DNA of 64,000 nt, taken from positions 163,675 through 227,674 of the forward strand of contig NW_020170396.1 in assembly GCF_000524195.1 (NCBI RefSeq), in the 5' to 3' direction. The translations under genes and the position numbers were made by a program. Under the pieces are notes generated by a model. It ran no database searches and was not told where the DNA came from. It was given only the letters and a program-made list of their open reading frames with translations. This document shows positions 47,347 to 62,300 of this stretch, piece by piece (position 1 is the first letter of the stretch; the number at the start of each line of letters is the position of its first letter). This DNA comes from Echinococcus granulosus (taxonomy: Eukaryota; Platyhelminthes; Cestoda; Cyclophyllidea; Taeniidae).

Positions 47347-50300
47347 CTGCACAAGGAAGGAGCGAACCGAATAATTTGGAAGAGCAAGGCCTTATCTAAC
47401 AGGGATTTGTCACATTCGGAAGGAGTCGGTGAGTCAAAATCCTGCTTACAGAAAAGCTACCTAATGTTGAAATTCTTTCAAGTTCCAATTTAATATAATG
47501 AGCAAGTTCCCCATATAGAGACCGAGTAGAGATCAAGAAATGTCCAATTTGAAGGCACTTTATTTCAAATATTTTATTAACAATAAAGGCCCATTTTCTA
47601 AGACAATCCATGCAGTAAAACAAATGGATGGGTTCTTTTTCTTTAGGTAAATTTTGCATTTTTGAGAAATACCTAGATTTCAGAAGAAGTATAGATGACG
47701 CAGGAGATGTTAAAGAGGTAGACAAACTCACGAATCTCATCATCTTTGACTAAGACCGTCTCCACGTTAATCTCCGCGACCCCATGAAGAATGGTATGCC
47801 AATAATGGTCCTGAGACTCTGCACCAACCATGAGAGCAAATGAAGGCAAATGGTGGAATTGTGTGGTGATGTTCGTGGAGGCGTTTTCACGGATGGCCGT
47901 TGCTATGCTGTGTGCAAAGCGCTGTACAAAAACAAATTCTCGTCCATCCTCGGCTTTGCGGATTCTTTCGTCTGTTGAGCTTAGAGTTACCTGGAAAGAG
48001 AGGCGAAAAAACGATAATGGATCCGAAGACCACCAAGTGACGAGGTTGTTGATAAGATCTCCCGGCCGCAACACTTTAGTTTCTGTTCTGGTAAACAACC
48101 AAAATCTTTCATCGTGGTGGGGTGGAAGAAGGCGTTCCAAACTACCTGATTGCCTTGCACTTTGACTCAAAACAAATAGTTGGACAAGTTTTTAGTTTTA
48201 AAGAAAATTAGCAAGTTTCAAGGTTGGGCTTTGATGCTTTACTTGGAAGACTTATTTGTAAAAACTGCATAAAATGTACCCAGAAGGCGAGTTTTGTCTT
48301 ACGAGAGGATCATTCGATGCATGAAGGTGGTATTAATGTTTAGGATGCTCTCGGTATATCTCACCGTAACGAGATGCATTAAAGGCGGCTCATTGTTTCA
48401 CTTTAACGTGCTCTCCACTATTTCCTGCTTAGTTTGCACACTTGTGCTACAAAAAGTCAGCTTAACATGACGAATTTTCTCTATCCTATTTTACAAACCG
48501 TGCTCTCTGCGATTCCAAAGGTGGAACAGAAGCCTCTCGTCAACCTTGTAGTTAACTACCCGGTGAAGTGTAGTAGCAGAATGCGACAGACAGAAATGAT
48601 TTGGAACAGCTCATTCGAGCATCACGATAAATGCATCACATTGAAGAAATTACTCAAATCATTGGTAATAATAAGGAAATAAGTGTAATGCCTTTGACGC
48701 ATTTACCTAAGATTAAGAGGCTAAGAACAACATGAGTGGTGAAACAGGTTCCTCATACCTACATCATACGAGAAGGAAAAATCGTGGTAGAAGCTATTAA
48801 ACGAATGGATGCCAGATGAGATGCATTAACTATGGATAACGATAAGCCTTGAAGGCTATAATTTTCCTTTTCACTTCTTATACGTACGAATTTGCGATTG
48901 TTCGCTTACTGACTGACTTGTAGTGAGGAGTGTCTTTTCCGTTTATTCCGAAGCGAGGTGAGCAAACATACCAAACCACTGATTATTCCCAAACGGCATT
49001 TGTGGTAGACTGCAGCCGCTGTTGTGTGCGGTGAATCGCCCACAAATTAGAGATCCAAGGTGGTTGTGGTTGAAATTCACCTACTTGTTACAAATATCTT
49101 AGCTTTTAGGTGTGCAGGAAAGCTTCTTCATCCTAACCATTTGGGACTTGTCACTCGGTCATTCTGGTAGTTGATCTATTTCCCTTCTTTCAAGACTTCA
49201 TGCAGTATAAAAGGCTATTTTATAAGAATACATGGAAGTTTGGATGGGATGATGTTATGTGATATGATGCGATGGGAGATAGCGCCTCATGGTATTGCTC
49301 CATGCGGTGATGGGCGCATTCTCTTGGCATTAGCACTGGATGGCCACCTGACCATAAGAGAAACAGGAAAAGCCTTTGGTAACAAAAGTGTGATGGAAAA
49401 AGGAGTGACTAGGGCTAGTTTTCCTTCATAACTTCTGGAGTCAAAGCACAGCTAAGTGGAATTCGCAGGTCGGTCGCGCCTTGTTAGGATGTGAAGATAG
49501 ATTGTTTTCGTGGCGAATGAAAAGAGCAAAACAATTGGGGAGTTTTATATAGGTATTTAAATCTTATAACGAAAACTGCACCAACTTATTTGATAGGATT
49601 ATAATAACTTAACGAATTGCAAACCTTATATTTTGCCAATTTGTATGGTTGATTGTGCCTACTGCTGTTGATTAGGTGGATTAGTACCGTATGAGGAGTA
49701 TGCAAAAAAAGTGTTTTTAGTGATAAAAATGTGCTACGCTTCACCATGCCTGGTATTCTGTATATGTTTCAATCTGATGTTGATCTGAACATACATCGAG
49801 TTTCCCTAAGCCTCCTTTACTTACAGTGAAACGAACAAATTGACATGATTTGACTCTCCCAGAATGATTTCCTATGCATTTTCCTTGAAAAAATATTTTA
49901 TAACCAAAAAAGACCTAGACTGAGGAATGATAAGCTTATGGCCTCTGCTAACTGTAAAATTCCAATTCATTCGGCTGAGTGGTACTTACTTTTGTATAAG
50001 TAGATAGTTGCTCGAGTTAATTATTCAGGAAACAAAATGAGGTCGCTGATGTCCCCCACCAAATCGCTAAGAATGTTAATGAAGTTTTTTTTTTCAACAT
50101 TTCACTAAATCCAAGGTGCTGGGTGACATTTTTCCTGACACAACCACAAAGCACTTTCTAAGAGTTATTTGTTATATTTTTTAATTCAAATGGAAAACTA
50201 TGCATAAGATGACCCATCATTGTTCCTAAAAACCAATAAGTTTTGGTCTTAGATTTGATCAGTCCTATACACCCTTAACCCCTAATGGTTCTTTGTACTA

Positions 50301-53300
50301 CACTTAATGATTAAATGAGTTTAATTATGTTCACTCGATCCTGATAAGGGGTAGGCTGCTCCGGGCAAACAACTATTTTCGAAACTGTTTCTGAAATTAC
50401 TATCAAGGGCTATATTTCGGAGTTGTGGCATGTATAAAATACACTTAAAGGATATCTTAGTAGGGTAGTTTTTGGTAAACATTCAGAAAGGTGGCAAGTG
50501 TAAGCATTATCCATTATGTATGTGACACCTAATTCCACAAATCCAAATTTTATTTGGATTCCATTAACGCCCATTATTTTACCTTAATGCTGCACCTTAT
50601 CAGTTATAAGTAAAGCGATTATCATCACTAACATTAACTACCCTATTAGTGGGACTTTGACAGAATGATGTCATACAATAATCCTAAACACTTCCATAAA
50701 CCTCTTCAAAATCCATCACTGACGGCTGGAAACGTCTCAAACATGACGACTAACCTCAATGTAAGCGAGGTCAGATGGATAATCCAACTGCCTTCCAGCC
50801 AGACCGCAACTCATGCCCAGAAGTCCGCCCTCATTGGTCGCTGCGCGAGTCTGTTCCACTGCTGGCAGTGCCCTCACCGCATTACAAAAGTCTTCCACGG
50901 TGACTCCGTAGGGCAATCGAGAACGTGACACAACCACCGCCAACCTCGCGCATTGATTGGTTAGTCGAACGGATGCTGGCCGACATCCGGGCAACGCCGG
51001 TGGTAGTCCTGGCGGAGTTGGCGACACAGCTGAGATCTCGGCCAAGCTTGCATTGACACAACGAGCGCGCGCGTAGCACGGTGGAGTAAGGCATAGGGGA
51101 GGCGACGGCGCAGTACTCAGCAGATGACATTCTTCACCTTCTTTACACGCGAAAGGATCGTTCTCTCTGCTGGCAGTCAGGCAGGTCCAGTAGCCACAGA
51201 ATTCCTGAATATGGACACCCAAAAAATATCCAATTTTGATGAATAATGACAAGTTTTAAGAAGTAAAACTCACCCTTTTGCAGACAATATTGCCCTCAAC
51301 GCACTCACAAGTGGCACAGTAAGAGGCCCACTTCTCACCATGGTCATAGATTCGGTGATTGAATCGACAGGATGGGGGTTTGGGCGCTATTGGGGCAATC
51401 ACCTCCTCGCAATGACGTCCGCTGCGGCCTTCAGGACAGATGCACTCATAGGTGCCGATCCTGTCAACACAACGCGCTCCGTAAGCGCATGGATGGTCTA
51501 CGCATTCGTCAATGTCTGTGAATTTGGAGGAAAGTTAGGAAAGGGTTGGAATAAAAAATGCTGATTGCTGGTTAAAACATTAGACCACTCAAGATGTTAA
51601 TAACATGCGTTTTATCCATCTCAGCCCCACGATTGTGCCGTTGTTTTGATTTTCAAGTAAAACGTCGAACACATTTTTGTCTTAAGGGGAGAAGAGCATC
51701 CAGAACGTTGATGTTCGGTATGAGGGACTCAAATTAGATTGGGTCTTTCAAATAGAAATTAAGCTAATGAACCAGGTTGGTTAAAAACTTTCAGTCGCTA
51801 GGTCAATCGCAAATAAGGCCTATACTTTTCCCCAATGAGGCAAAAAATGTGGCGCATACGTACTGGGTTGCCACCGCGACTTCCCAAATGGTGGTTTATT
51901 TCCAAAGTCACGTTAGTCTCGAGGTCTTATATCAGAGAAGTAATGAACACACTGATAGTCTTTAAAAGCTGTCATCGTCTGCTAATACACAGCATTTGAC
52001 GTCTATTTGCTCACCTTCCACCTCGACTTTATCAGTTTATCTGTTCGTAAACGGTTCGCTCCATCACTGAAATTAAACGTGACTAAAAGATGTTTTGATA
52101 ATTTTGAAATGCATTAAGCAGTGTTGACACGTAATTCCTCATTATTATCAAGAATAAATGGTCTTCATAGCCATGATTTGTAAACTTTCAAGTGATCCAT
52201 CACCAGCATTATTGTATATCTTCAAATCATTTATGGTGCTACATTCTGTTAGCCTGTATCGTAGAAAGCATCTATAAAACACGTTTACCAAGAGGCTTCA
52301 AATCATCTTTGAGATCAAGTTATGCTTAATTTGTAAGGAAGATCTAACTAAATTACAACTATCAGATTCAAAAATATTTTGTGACATGTAGTTTTAGAAT
52401 TGGAAAAAATGGTTGGGAGCACAATTAAAAGTGCTTACAAAAGTACAGTTTTCAAGAGGTCATTGCGCCGAGTTACATTAAAAGCCGCACACTTTTTTGC
52501 CTCACGGTGTATTCTGGACCATGAGCCCAGTCTCATTTCAATTCTCAAGGTCCTAAGTCTTTGAAGGCGTTTAGGATTCGTCCTTAACTTTACCACACTC
52601 AGATAAGTCATTTAGAAACAATCCACAATTTTTACGTTCACTTTTTTTTAACGTATGCCAATCCCTTCAAATAAATCATGAAAACTTTCCCATTACTTGC
52701 ACACACAACATCTTGTGTCCAAGGCGCAAGAGAAAACGCCATGAAAATCAGATTTTGGCAAAGTTTTGAATGAGCAAGTTAGACTTACTATGCCGACAAT
52801 CCACGCCCATGAATCCCTCAGCGCAGATACACTCAAAGCCATTGACAAGATCCCGACACTCGCCTCCATTCTGACTGCAAATTAAAAAGAAATGAAAAAT
52901 GGAACATTTTGGGTTCAAAGAATCTCTATGTGAGTTCATAGGAATAGTGCCCGTCATGGAAACTTGATTAATTGTCTTTAGATGAGCGGATTAGTGTGTA
53001 ATCGTTTTGTTCCTGTAGAGTTGAAAAGTTATGCGGTTATGAATGGCTAAATAGAAGGAATTGCATGAAGTTCTGGTCAAAACATCGCTTCCCTCTAGTG
53101 ATGCAGTAATGTTAAATAACAACAATTTTATCACCTTCGTGCATACAATTGAATTCGAACTTCACCCTGTGCATTGCTCTTTGATACTTGAATTTGTAAT
53201 ACTTTTAACAGTTCTTTAGACCCCTAACCATTCCTCCACTTTTCTAGTTAAATGATGGGTACGTAAAATTAAATAAGATAACCAGCCTAAGAGTGAGCCT

Positions 53301-56300
53301 ATCCTCAAGATTCACACAAGCGATGTACCACTGAATACGAATTTTTAAATAACCTCACAAGTTGATATTTTTTTTCGAGTTTTGTTTGTGATAGTCCTGA
53401 GACTGGTTATACATTCATGAGGGTCAGTCATCATCATTGCTACCAGGATTACACACTATGGCCAGCAATAATCACATTTGTTAACAAAACTAAGGGTATG
53501 TCTTAGTAAAATATACCTTACCAAGGATTATTGCGACACTCATCGATGTCCTCTTCACATCGACCTCCAGCAAATCCCGGTGGGCAGAGACAGTAAATGC
53601 CTTCGCCAACATTGATGCATGTACCTCCATTCCTGCAAAAATTACCATTTTCGCAGGCTTGATATTCTAATGACCCTAGAGGTTTGAAAGTTTTCGGTTA
53701 AAAGAGACCTTATTTTGCCATGTAAAATGCTGTATAAAGAGATGGGATGAGCAGTGCGGAGACGGAGTTTTTAAATTCGTTGATTCCACAGTATTTCCAC
53801 TAGTAGGTAAGTGCTTCACTTTTAGAAAAACTTGTTTAGAACAAAGTTAGGAAAACGCCACTTATAAAAATACTATATAATAAATTCTTGAAGACCCACT
53901 AACGCCAACTTTAAGGTGTATTAGTGAATAGTAATGCTTTCAGACTACAGAGCACAAAAATGCTTATAGCATCAGACAAGAATCAGTCTAGCTAAACAAC
54001 AAATCTAATGTCAAGTGTTTAATACACGGATTCATTTAAGGTATAACCAACCCAAATCATTGACCAAAAGATCATGTAACCTCCATGTCAAGTGAAAGCC
54101 GAAGTCTCATGCTTTCAGCCTTGTCTTACTGAAAACAGCTAGAGGTTGCAAGAGGTAGCCGGAAAACTGATTGCATCACTTAGCTTCTGCTTAAGAGTTA
54201 GCAAAATTTCGAAATAAGCTGCAAAACTGAATAAAAAAGTGAAACAATGACGGTGCAACGTCTTCAATAATTATTATCCCACACGGTAAGTGCTTGAAAG
54301 TTGTCTTAAAGTTCAGCCCTAACTACTTGGTGAAAAACAGTAGTTTGTTTAGTTGACAAGGAATGACAGCCGGCGTTTTTCACCACATAAGGTCCAAAAT
54401 TTTGAGCACATTTTATGTAAATATAATTTGAGATCGACAATATGAAAAAATATGCGGGTTTTTTGTCTATACCGAAATGTTCATTTAGCTTACATTTCAA
54501 ACCCCGAATGTCTTTCACGAAGGCTATTTTAGATAATAGAATAGTGATTAAGTAAAAGGTAGGAAAAGGGGAAAATAATGAATCTGGTGCATTGAATAAA
54601 TCCAAACCCACGTGTCTGACAGAACAATCCGGTCCAACCAGCCGGACATTGACAGAAGAAACCGTGAGAACTTAGAGCATCGTCCAAACACACCCCACCA
54701 TTGTGGCAGGGCTGAGAGACTTGGCATGGACTGCGTGGCATTGGCAAGTGACACCATCGGCCTGACCAACCGGGTGTGCAGCGACATTGGAAGGAGACGT
54801 CACCTGTCACCTCCATTTGCTGACAGTAGGCACCATTCCGACAGGGTTCACTGTCGCATGGCTGTAGCTCTGTGGAAGTACAAAGGTGGCCATTTCTATT
54901 GTTAAAAATTCCCCAATTTTGAGCTGAATTACTCGCATTTTAGAGAAATTATTTATGAATGAAAACTCATAGAATAAATAGAGATGGTGGATGTACGCAA
55001 TAATAGAAAGGTTTTAAGTTCATTTCAGGTGAAGTGTCCGAGACATGGACCCCCAAACTTCGAAGTGCCAAAACAAAATTGAGTACCTTATACCTGGTTT
55101 TGCCATAATTTTGCTGGTTTTAATTTTAGCCTTCCATGGCTGAAATCTCACGCTGATAGCATGGGACCCTATCAATGTCACTGTCTTTACAATGGCAAAA
55201 AAGTTGGTTAACACGCCCTAAAATCTTGATTTCATTGGACGCATGCTGCGTCAAAACGTCGGGGAAAAATATCCACCGTGGAAGAATGAACTTGGGGACT
55301 CGTGCAACCAAACAGTGGTATACATTTTTCAAGTCTCCACAAGTCATTGTCGCTTGCTACTCCAAAAGCCGTCATAACCTATTTATTCGTCTAAAAGGGT
55401 ATTTTCTGTCTTTTGACATTGGAAACGGAGAAATTTTTCATGGGTGGACCTGAAAACAATGATAAAAACTTGAAAAGACTTTATAGCAGAGCAGTATTTG
55501 TTTCACTTTTAAGTTCCACAAATCAGCCCCAACCGATTCCACTGCATCTAAGCTAGTACACCTCATTGCATCTTTTTTGGTGCACAAATTTGCATTCACA
55601 AGCTAGAATTACCCGTCCAAAATCCGTCCTTTTTGCTCATTATAATGAATGCTTCGCATTATTATTTTAATTTTTTTATTCTCTTACCACGTTCACAAAA
55701 CGTTCCTGTGAATCCCTCTGTACACAGGCAATAAAAGGCGTCAGCCTCTCCATTCACGCAAGTCGCACCGTTTCTGCACAGATGTCCCATCTCTGCACAG
55801 TTGTCTTTCAACTGTTGGCAAAACCTTCCAGTATAGCCATTCTCGCAGACACAGGAGTACTGAGAAGTAACTGGATCATGGAGGCAAATTCCATGCTCTC
55901 CACAAGATTCTGTCGATATAGCAGATGATTGGGCATTGAAGGTTACTGCGGGAAGGAGAGGAACCTGCAAGGAGCTCTTCGTGTCCGCACATGGATCCAA
56001 AAGGCTTGAACAACCCTCTGGACCACAGTAGGGACGCCGATGTTCACAGCGACGACCATAAAAGCCTTCGTTGCACTTACAGTAGTAGTCGTAGGGACTG
56101 AGATTGTAGCAAGGAGCCTGGTTCTCGCATGGATTTGGATCACATCCACGCCTAGCAAACTGTTTTAAAGTGGTTCAAAGAGGTCACTATAATGTGCTTT
56201 TTATCATAATCAAGTACAGTAAGGGTCTAGACCTAACAAAATTCAAAAATAAATTATTCTACTGGACGACAAATCAGTAGCGATGTTTCCACTACCTGTA

Positions 56301-59300
56301 GAGGTGAAAGTTTACAATGGAATACCTCACAAAGGGTGCCAGTAACACCTTCAGGGCAGACACATTGGAAACCACCCTCGACTTCCACACAGACGCCCTC
56401 GTTTTTACAAGGATTGGAAGCACATTTGCGATTGACCTCGCAATTGCGACCAGAGAAACCCTCGGGGCAGGTGCAGTAGTAGTCACCGATTAAATCCTTC
56501 ATAAGCAAAAAATTAAGAACGAATTTATAATTTTATGTGCATTAGCGCTAGCAGTAAAGGCACTTACGTGACATGTTCCTCCGTTCAGACACTTGTCAAC
56601 GCAGTCGTCGATGTCTAAGTTGATTCAATAGGATATAGTCTTAGGAATTTGTAGGTAGGTTTTTTTGCGACATCTAATGACATATAAATACTTTTTAAAG
56701 TTTTATACAGAAAATACAAAAAAGAGTCACTAAGACTGATATAAATAAGACTTCTTCGGTGGACAAATGCTGACAAAGAATTCCTTCTGCAGTACGCAAA
56801 ACTCACCCAAAATAGGCATTTTTTAGGAGCAATGTAGTGATTTGTGCCTTAGAAGTAATAATTCTGTGTGTTTACTCGTCGTGGTGAATATAAATAGCAC
56901 TTCCCATCCCAAATCAGTCCCTCGGTAGGTCAATAAGCATGCCCATTCCAACGACAAGTTCGCATAATGAAGAGGAAATTAACACGCTTTGCGGTTTATT
57001 GTTCTCTGCCCATGCGAGGCATCTAAGATCCATTTGCTTTGTAGGTTCCGACACAATTATTCTAATTTTTCAAAAGTGTAAACCAGTGGTTTTGTCATGT
57101 GCGAAAAATATTACTAAATATTCTTTAAAAATTGACTCGATTTGTTGTTTAAATAAATGGTGACACTTTAATCTCTTTTATTAACAAGGGAGATGGGAAA
57201 CGATTGTGCTTGAAATCACATTTGATCAAAGACATTCTAAATAGGCAAATGGCTATTCTTGTCAAACAACATCTACTGTTATAGCCCACCCAGGCAGCTG
57301 CATAGGTAGAAGCTAAAATACGGTTGTTACTCTGTCAATGACGTTTATATTTTAACTACTTCATGTATCTTACAATAATCATAAGGAGTATCCTTACATA
57401 TTCTTTGCATACAAACCTTCTTTCACGCAAACAGGTGTCATTAGGTTAACAATCATAAGCTGGAAAAACCAAAATGTTACGTCTCTCGGTTGTGTGGCTC
57501 AACACTACAATAAATTTCAAAAAAAATAAAATAATTCTTGCTAAATTTGCAGATAAAACAGGGACGGATTAAGCGGTAACTCAGTACTTTACTGATTTTG
57601 TGAGTACCAGACCTAACTCCTGTGCTTTGCCAAGGATTTTAATAAAACCACCTGAGATTTGACCAATTAAAAGGGAACGAATATCTATTAACCTTATTTG
57701 GTCCTGCAATCGAGAACAAATTGTTAACATGTTTAAGCACCGACACCGAAAACAACTTTAATCTATTTGGCCAGACACAAATTTGCAATTCAATACTTTA
57801 ATTGTTTGTTTAACTCCCGATTTTGGTTACGCGGGTACTTCAGGCCTCGCCACTGGTACTTCCGTTGAGCGGCGTGGCCTCCGGGTCAAACCTTAACGTG
57901 ACGGAGGAAGGCTACAGGCTTCAAATGGGTTTACAATGATGTCTACCTTTGACAACAAACCAGTCCTGTGTTCTGTAGGAATGCTAATGACATTTAAAGC
58001 GACACTGGCCGTGAACATTCCGGACAAGTTCATTACAGAGCTGTCTACTGTAACTGGATGAAGATTAACTATGTGAACATGCGTAACTCCTGCACCTTTC
58101 TACCAGCTGGGCAGAACCCAGATAGGTCTGGCTGAGCAGCACTGAAGTGGTAACAAAGTGGCCAAGTGAAATAAACTCGAAAAATTATTTTCACTAAACT
58201 ACTTAAAATATCACCCTTTAGTTAATGACTCCTCCCTTAGGCCAGTAGCCTTATGAATGGCGATGGGCGTACGAGATGGCCAACGCATTTTCCCCTCCCC
58301 AATACAGCTCTCAAACAGAATGGAACTGTAGGTCTAGGGGAATTGACAAGCAAGATCAGTGACGTTGCAGTTTGATATCTTCTCAGTGGAATGCAAATTT
58401 GATGACTGGAACTGTTGTTTCATGGGTGTTTCTTCCACATCACCTTCTACGTTTTGATGACCGATGAGCAATTTCACTAGAGGGAGCGTCCAAATGACAC
58501 TCAAAAGGAGAGAGAGCTGTGTGATACTTTGATCATTTATTTAACTCTTCGTTTTGGTTTCAAGGCTACTTATGTCTTCGGAGCATGGTCTCCGGGCTTT
58601 CTGAACATCGGCGATAAATTTCCCATCCTTGCATTATGACTTCTCGGTGCGCTACAACAATAATATCAGGTAATTCATAAATCACTAATCCCACCACTAA
58701 ATCAGCCCTCTTTAATAAAACCAAACACTGAACTAGACCGAATTTTAGATTCTTTGACTTAGTTATTTCACTTTTAATTATGTTGATCTGAACCTTCACA
58801 AAATTGAGTGGAAAATGTAAGGCCAAATTAAAACGCAATGAGTTGACATTACCGCCATTCCTTTGCATTTCAGTTCAGTTTTTCATGATTTTAGCAGATA
58901 AACAAGGCACAACGCAGACGAATTAGAAGAAATTGCCTTGTGGACGAGAAAAAAGACAATAAGCGTCCCCACTGCTACTCACTTTGATCACAAAGCTCGC
59001 CAGTCCACCCGGGCAAACAGAGGCAGTCGTGTTTGATGCCACCATGAGAAGCAGTGGCCAATTGGGTGCATTTGTGCGCGTGTACACACTGCGAATCGAT
59101 GCAGGGAGAACGTAGTTGGCACACCGAGCCCTGAAATCCTCGTGGACAGTCACAGCGGAAGCCTAGGCCGTCTAGGTCCTGACACCTGCCTCCATTCATG
59201 CAGAGGTTCTGCTCACAGAAGTCGATATCTAGAGGGCGGTGGAGTCAAAACAGCTTGTTAGGTACTATCAGGGGAGATCAAAATTATTAAGCATTTCCTC

Positions 59301-62300
59301 AAAATTGCCTTTGAAATCATTCGAGAGGCTAAATTAGAAGGTACACCATGTTTAATTCGATGGCTCTCTTGGAATTTCATCTCAACACTTGTTGATTTTC
59401 TGTTTATTGTGGATGTGCTTCAGCATAGTTTTAGGCAAACATTTTTCCAAGTTGTATCTTAAGAGGCGTTTCATATCGTTGGTGCTGTATACTTTGCAGT
59501 ATTATTTACTCTGGGCTGTTGCTACCGTAAGTAGTTCAAGATGTTGACGAGTTACACGGTTAGAGTTGTAAGTGTGGTTTTAAAATTATTTGTTTTTATA
59601 GAATGACTTGGTTTTGGAAAGATTGTTGGACTTAAAAGGGGAAGTTAGAAAAAGCGTATACGTCCATCTCAGGTTATTAGTCAATTAACAGAGGGACTTA
59701 ACGAGGTTTTCTTTAACGCATATTTAAAATAGATTGGGTGAGGAGTCTAACCGAGTAATCCGATAACCATTCAGAAGACTGTTGTGGTTCTACCGTGAAC
59801 CCCAAGCAGTGGATACGTCCTAAACTAGGCCCATACTGATGGTGAAAATCTTTATTCTAAGTTGAAATTTCAAGAGTTGCTGTATAATTTGAAACAAAGA
59901 GATAAAATGAAAAAGTGAGTTGAATTAGTTGGATCAACGAATTCTACCTCCGAAATTATTAAAGGAGAGAGCGTCAGAATGAGTAAACGTAGATAACATA
60001 GAAGCCTTTTTCCCCTCACTATCGAAACAAAGATTTGAAATGCCATTACAGCTTATGGCTACAATTTCCAGAAAATTTACAAATTTGTTATGTTATCTGC
60101 TTTTTGGTCATATTTTTATCCAATTTCAGGTGCAAAAAATTCGCCTTTAAATCGAGGTAACAAATAATCAGAAATTTCTTCGAAACCTCTTTCACTATTC
60201 ACTGTATACTAGTTACCCAACCTTAGCCCCAGCGTTTGCAATCAGTTCATTTTTTCCTCCTCCTCTTCTTGTGCCATAATAATCTTAAGTCGAAGTGAAG
60301 TGGGGCAGAAAAGTCCCAGACTTGGCCATCTTCGAGAAAGGAACCTAATTAATCTGCACAGTCATCTCATTATTAATTCAGACGCAGGCCTGACTGTAGG
60401 TCAGTGGGGATAGTCGAAATTAGCCATTGTAGTGGAAGATGAGGGGAGAATAATAATGGGGCTGGATTATAGCCCTGCAGTGAAGTTAATCCTCGAACGG
60501 TGTGGGGCAAGAGGGATTAAAGCAGTATTCCCACATCGGACTAATCCAAAGTTTTGGGGAATTTCATGACTTACTTACAAGGACTATAGTGACTGTATTC
60601 TCAAAGATTGAAAATTTAAAGCCCATATGGTATAAAATTTTCAGCAATCTCCAATGGAACTGGATTATAGGTGACAAACTTCCACCTTAGTTATTCATTG
60701 TCAACAAATCAGATTTGCAGCTTTACTGTCCTTTTAAATTGCTTCTCTGAAGTGAATGTTCAAAATGATTTGTATCACAAACAGTTCAAAATGAAGACGA
60801 AGTATATGTCAGGCGGGAAAAAACCTTGGCTGACTTTGACACAGCCTGAAAGTACCAGTGGTGGCTTAGCACTAAGGCCCAAGGCTTTCAACATTTCCTC
60901 GGTACGAAGCGACTAGAAGCCTAGAAATCGGTTGAATAGGTAGACAGATTGTCTAGCAGGATTTATGTAGTAGCTAGAAAATGAACAGACCCCTTAAACC
61001 TTTCCCTCCTTTCCGGATGGATCCTACTCGAGGTTGATACTTCATAATTTGTCGGCCAAAATTCTATCCTCATATTTCCCCATCCATCCACTCCGTCATT
61101 TACCTCTCAATCCACTTAATCTCCAATTAATTCATTCACTCATATCAGAACCATTCGTTTACTAATCCTGGATTAACCACCCATTCAGTAGATGGACAGT
61201 TTACATATGTGCTTATCCAGACATTTGTCAGTCACGGATCTACTCATCTAACTCTTCATTCTTCCACTAAACTGAATGGATAAATGACATAAATGCTGTA
61301 AATTGTGCATATGGGAGCATAAAGTGACTTACTTTGATCACACAACTCTCCACGCCATCCTGGTTCACAAACGCAATCGAAGCCACCGTCAGAATTCCCA
61401 CGACAATGGCCACGTTTGCAAGGATTTAGCTCACACGGTTTCAACTCTGAAATGGGAGCAAAGGTACCCCCAAAATCCTTATTATAACACTCCACGATCA
61501 TGCTAAAACAAATCTAGTTTCCAACTCTAGAAAGTGGTCACAAATTAGGGTTTTAAGAGACTAAATGGGACAAAAATGCTTACTTTTCTCGCATGTATCA
61601 CCTCTGTAACCACGTGGACAGATGCAATGAAAGGGTTGTGAAGTGATGTTTGTATTCTTGCAGATTCCTCCATTTAAACAGGGTTTGTGACGACCGCAGT
61701 AATCTAGATCTATGAAAAGACGCGCCTGTTTAGTATCTCGAAAGATCAGTGATATAAAATCCTAGACCTCTTCCATTGTCTTAAAGCCGGTTCAACAGGT
61801 TGCGAGTATTAATGAATAAAGATGATATACGTATCAATTAAAACTATTAGCGAGTGAAGTTATAAACTATATATTCTAATCTAGAATCACACCGATTGCC
61901 TTAACTCTTAGTGATTGTATTCGTAAACAAAAATACGGTCACCCGCAGATTATAAGCAACTTAATTTGCCTAGGTTTTTAAAACAAGTTGGCCTATTTCC
62001 AACACAATTTTGTCAAATAAGTTATTACAAACTGACGAAGTACCCGTGTCACATATTTGTGACACTGTACACAGGTATGAAACCCATGGTGGCATATATA
62101 AGCAACACTAGTTGTGAGCCAGCCTAATAAGAATGTCGATTTTGAGCAAAACTGAAAAAAAGAAAAGTAACGAAGGTTTTTCTCAGAACGTAAAAGGGAC
62201 GTATAAAAGGACGGGAAGATTGAGCGCAGGGGTCATTTTGCAATAATTATTAAGAATAAATTCAGCAAAAGAATGCATAGTACTTATAACTGTCTGTAAC

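Noticed and set aside
53634..53660. Apparent 13-nt intron (gtaatttttgcag on the - strand) inside Jagged EGF14
   Set aside because: It reads straight through as [13 protein letters not shown], completing the EGF cysteine pattern, so it is coding sequence.
54612..54905. + strand open frame of 97 codons
   Set aside because: It is antisense to the Jagged EGF12-13 exon, whose - strand cysteine pattern is unmistakable.
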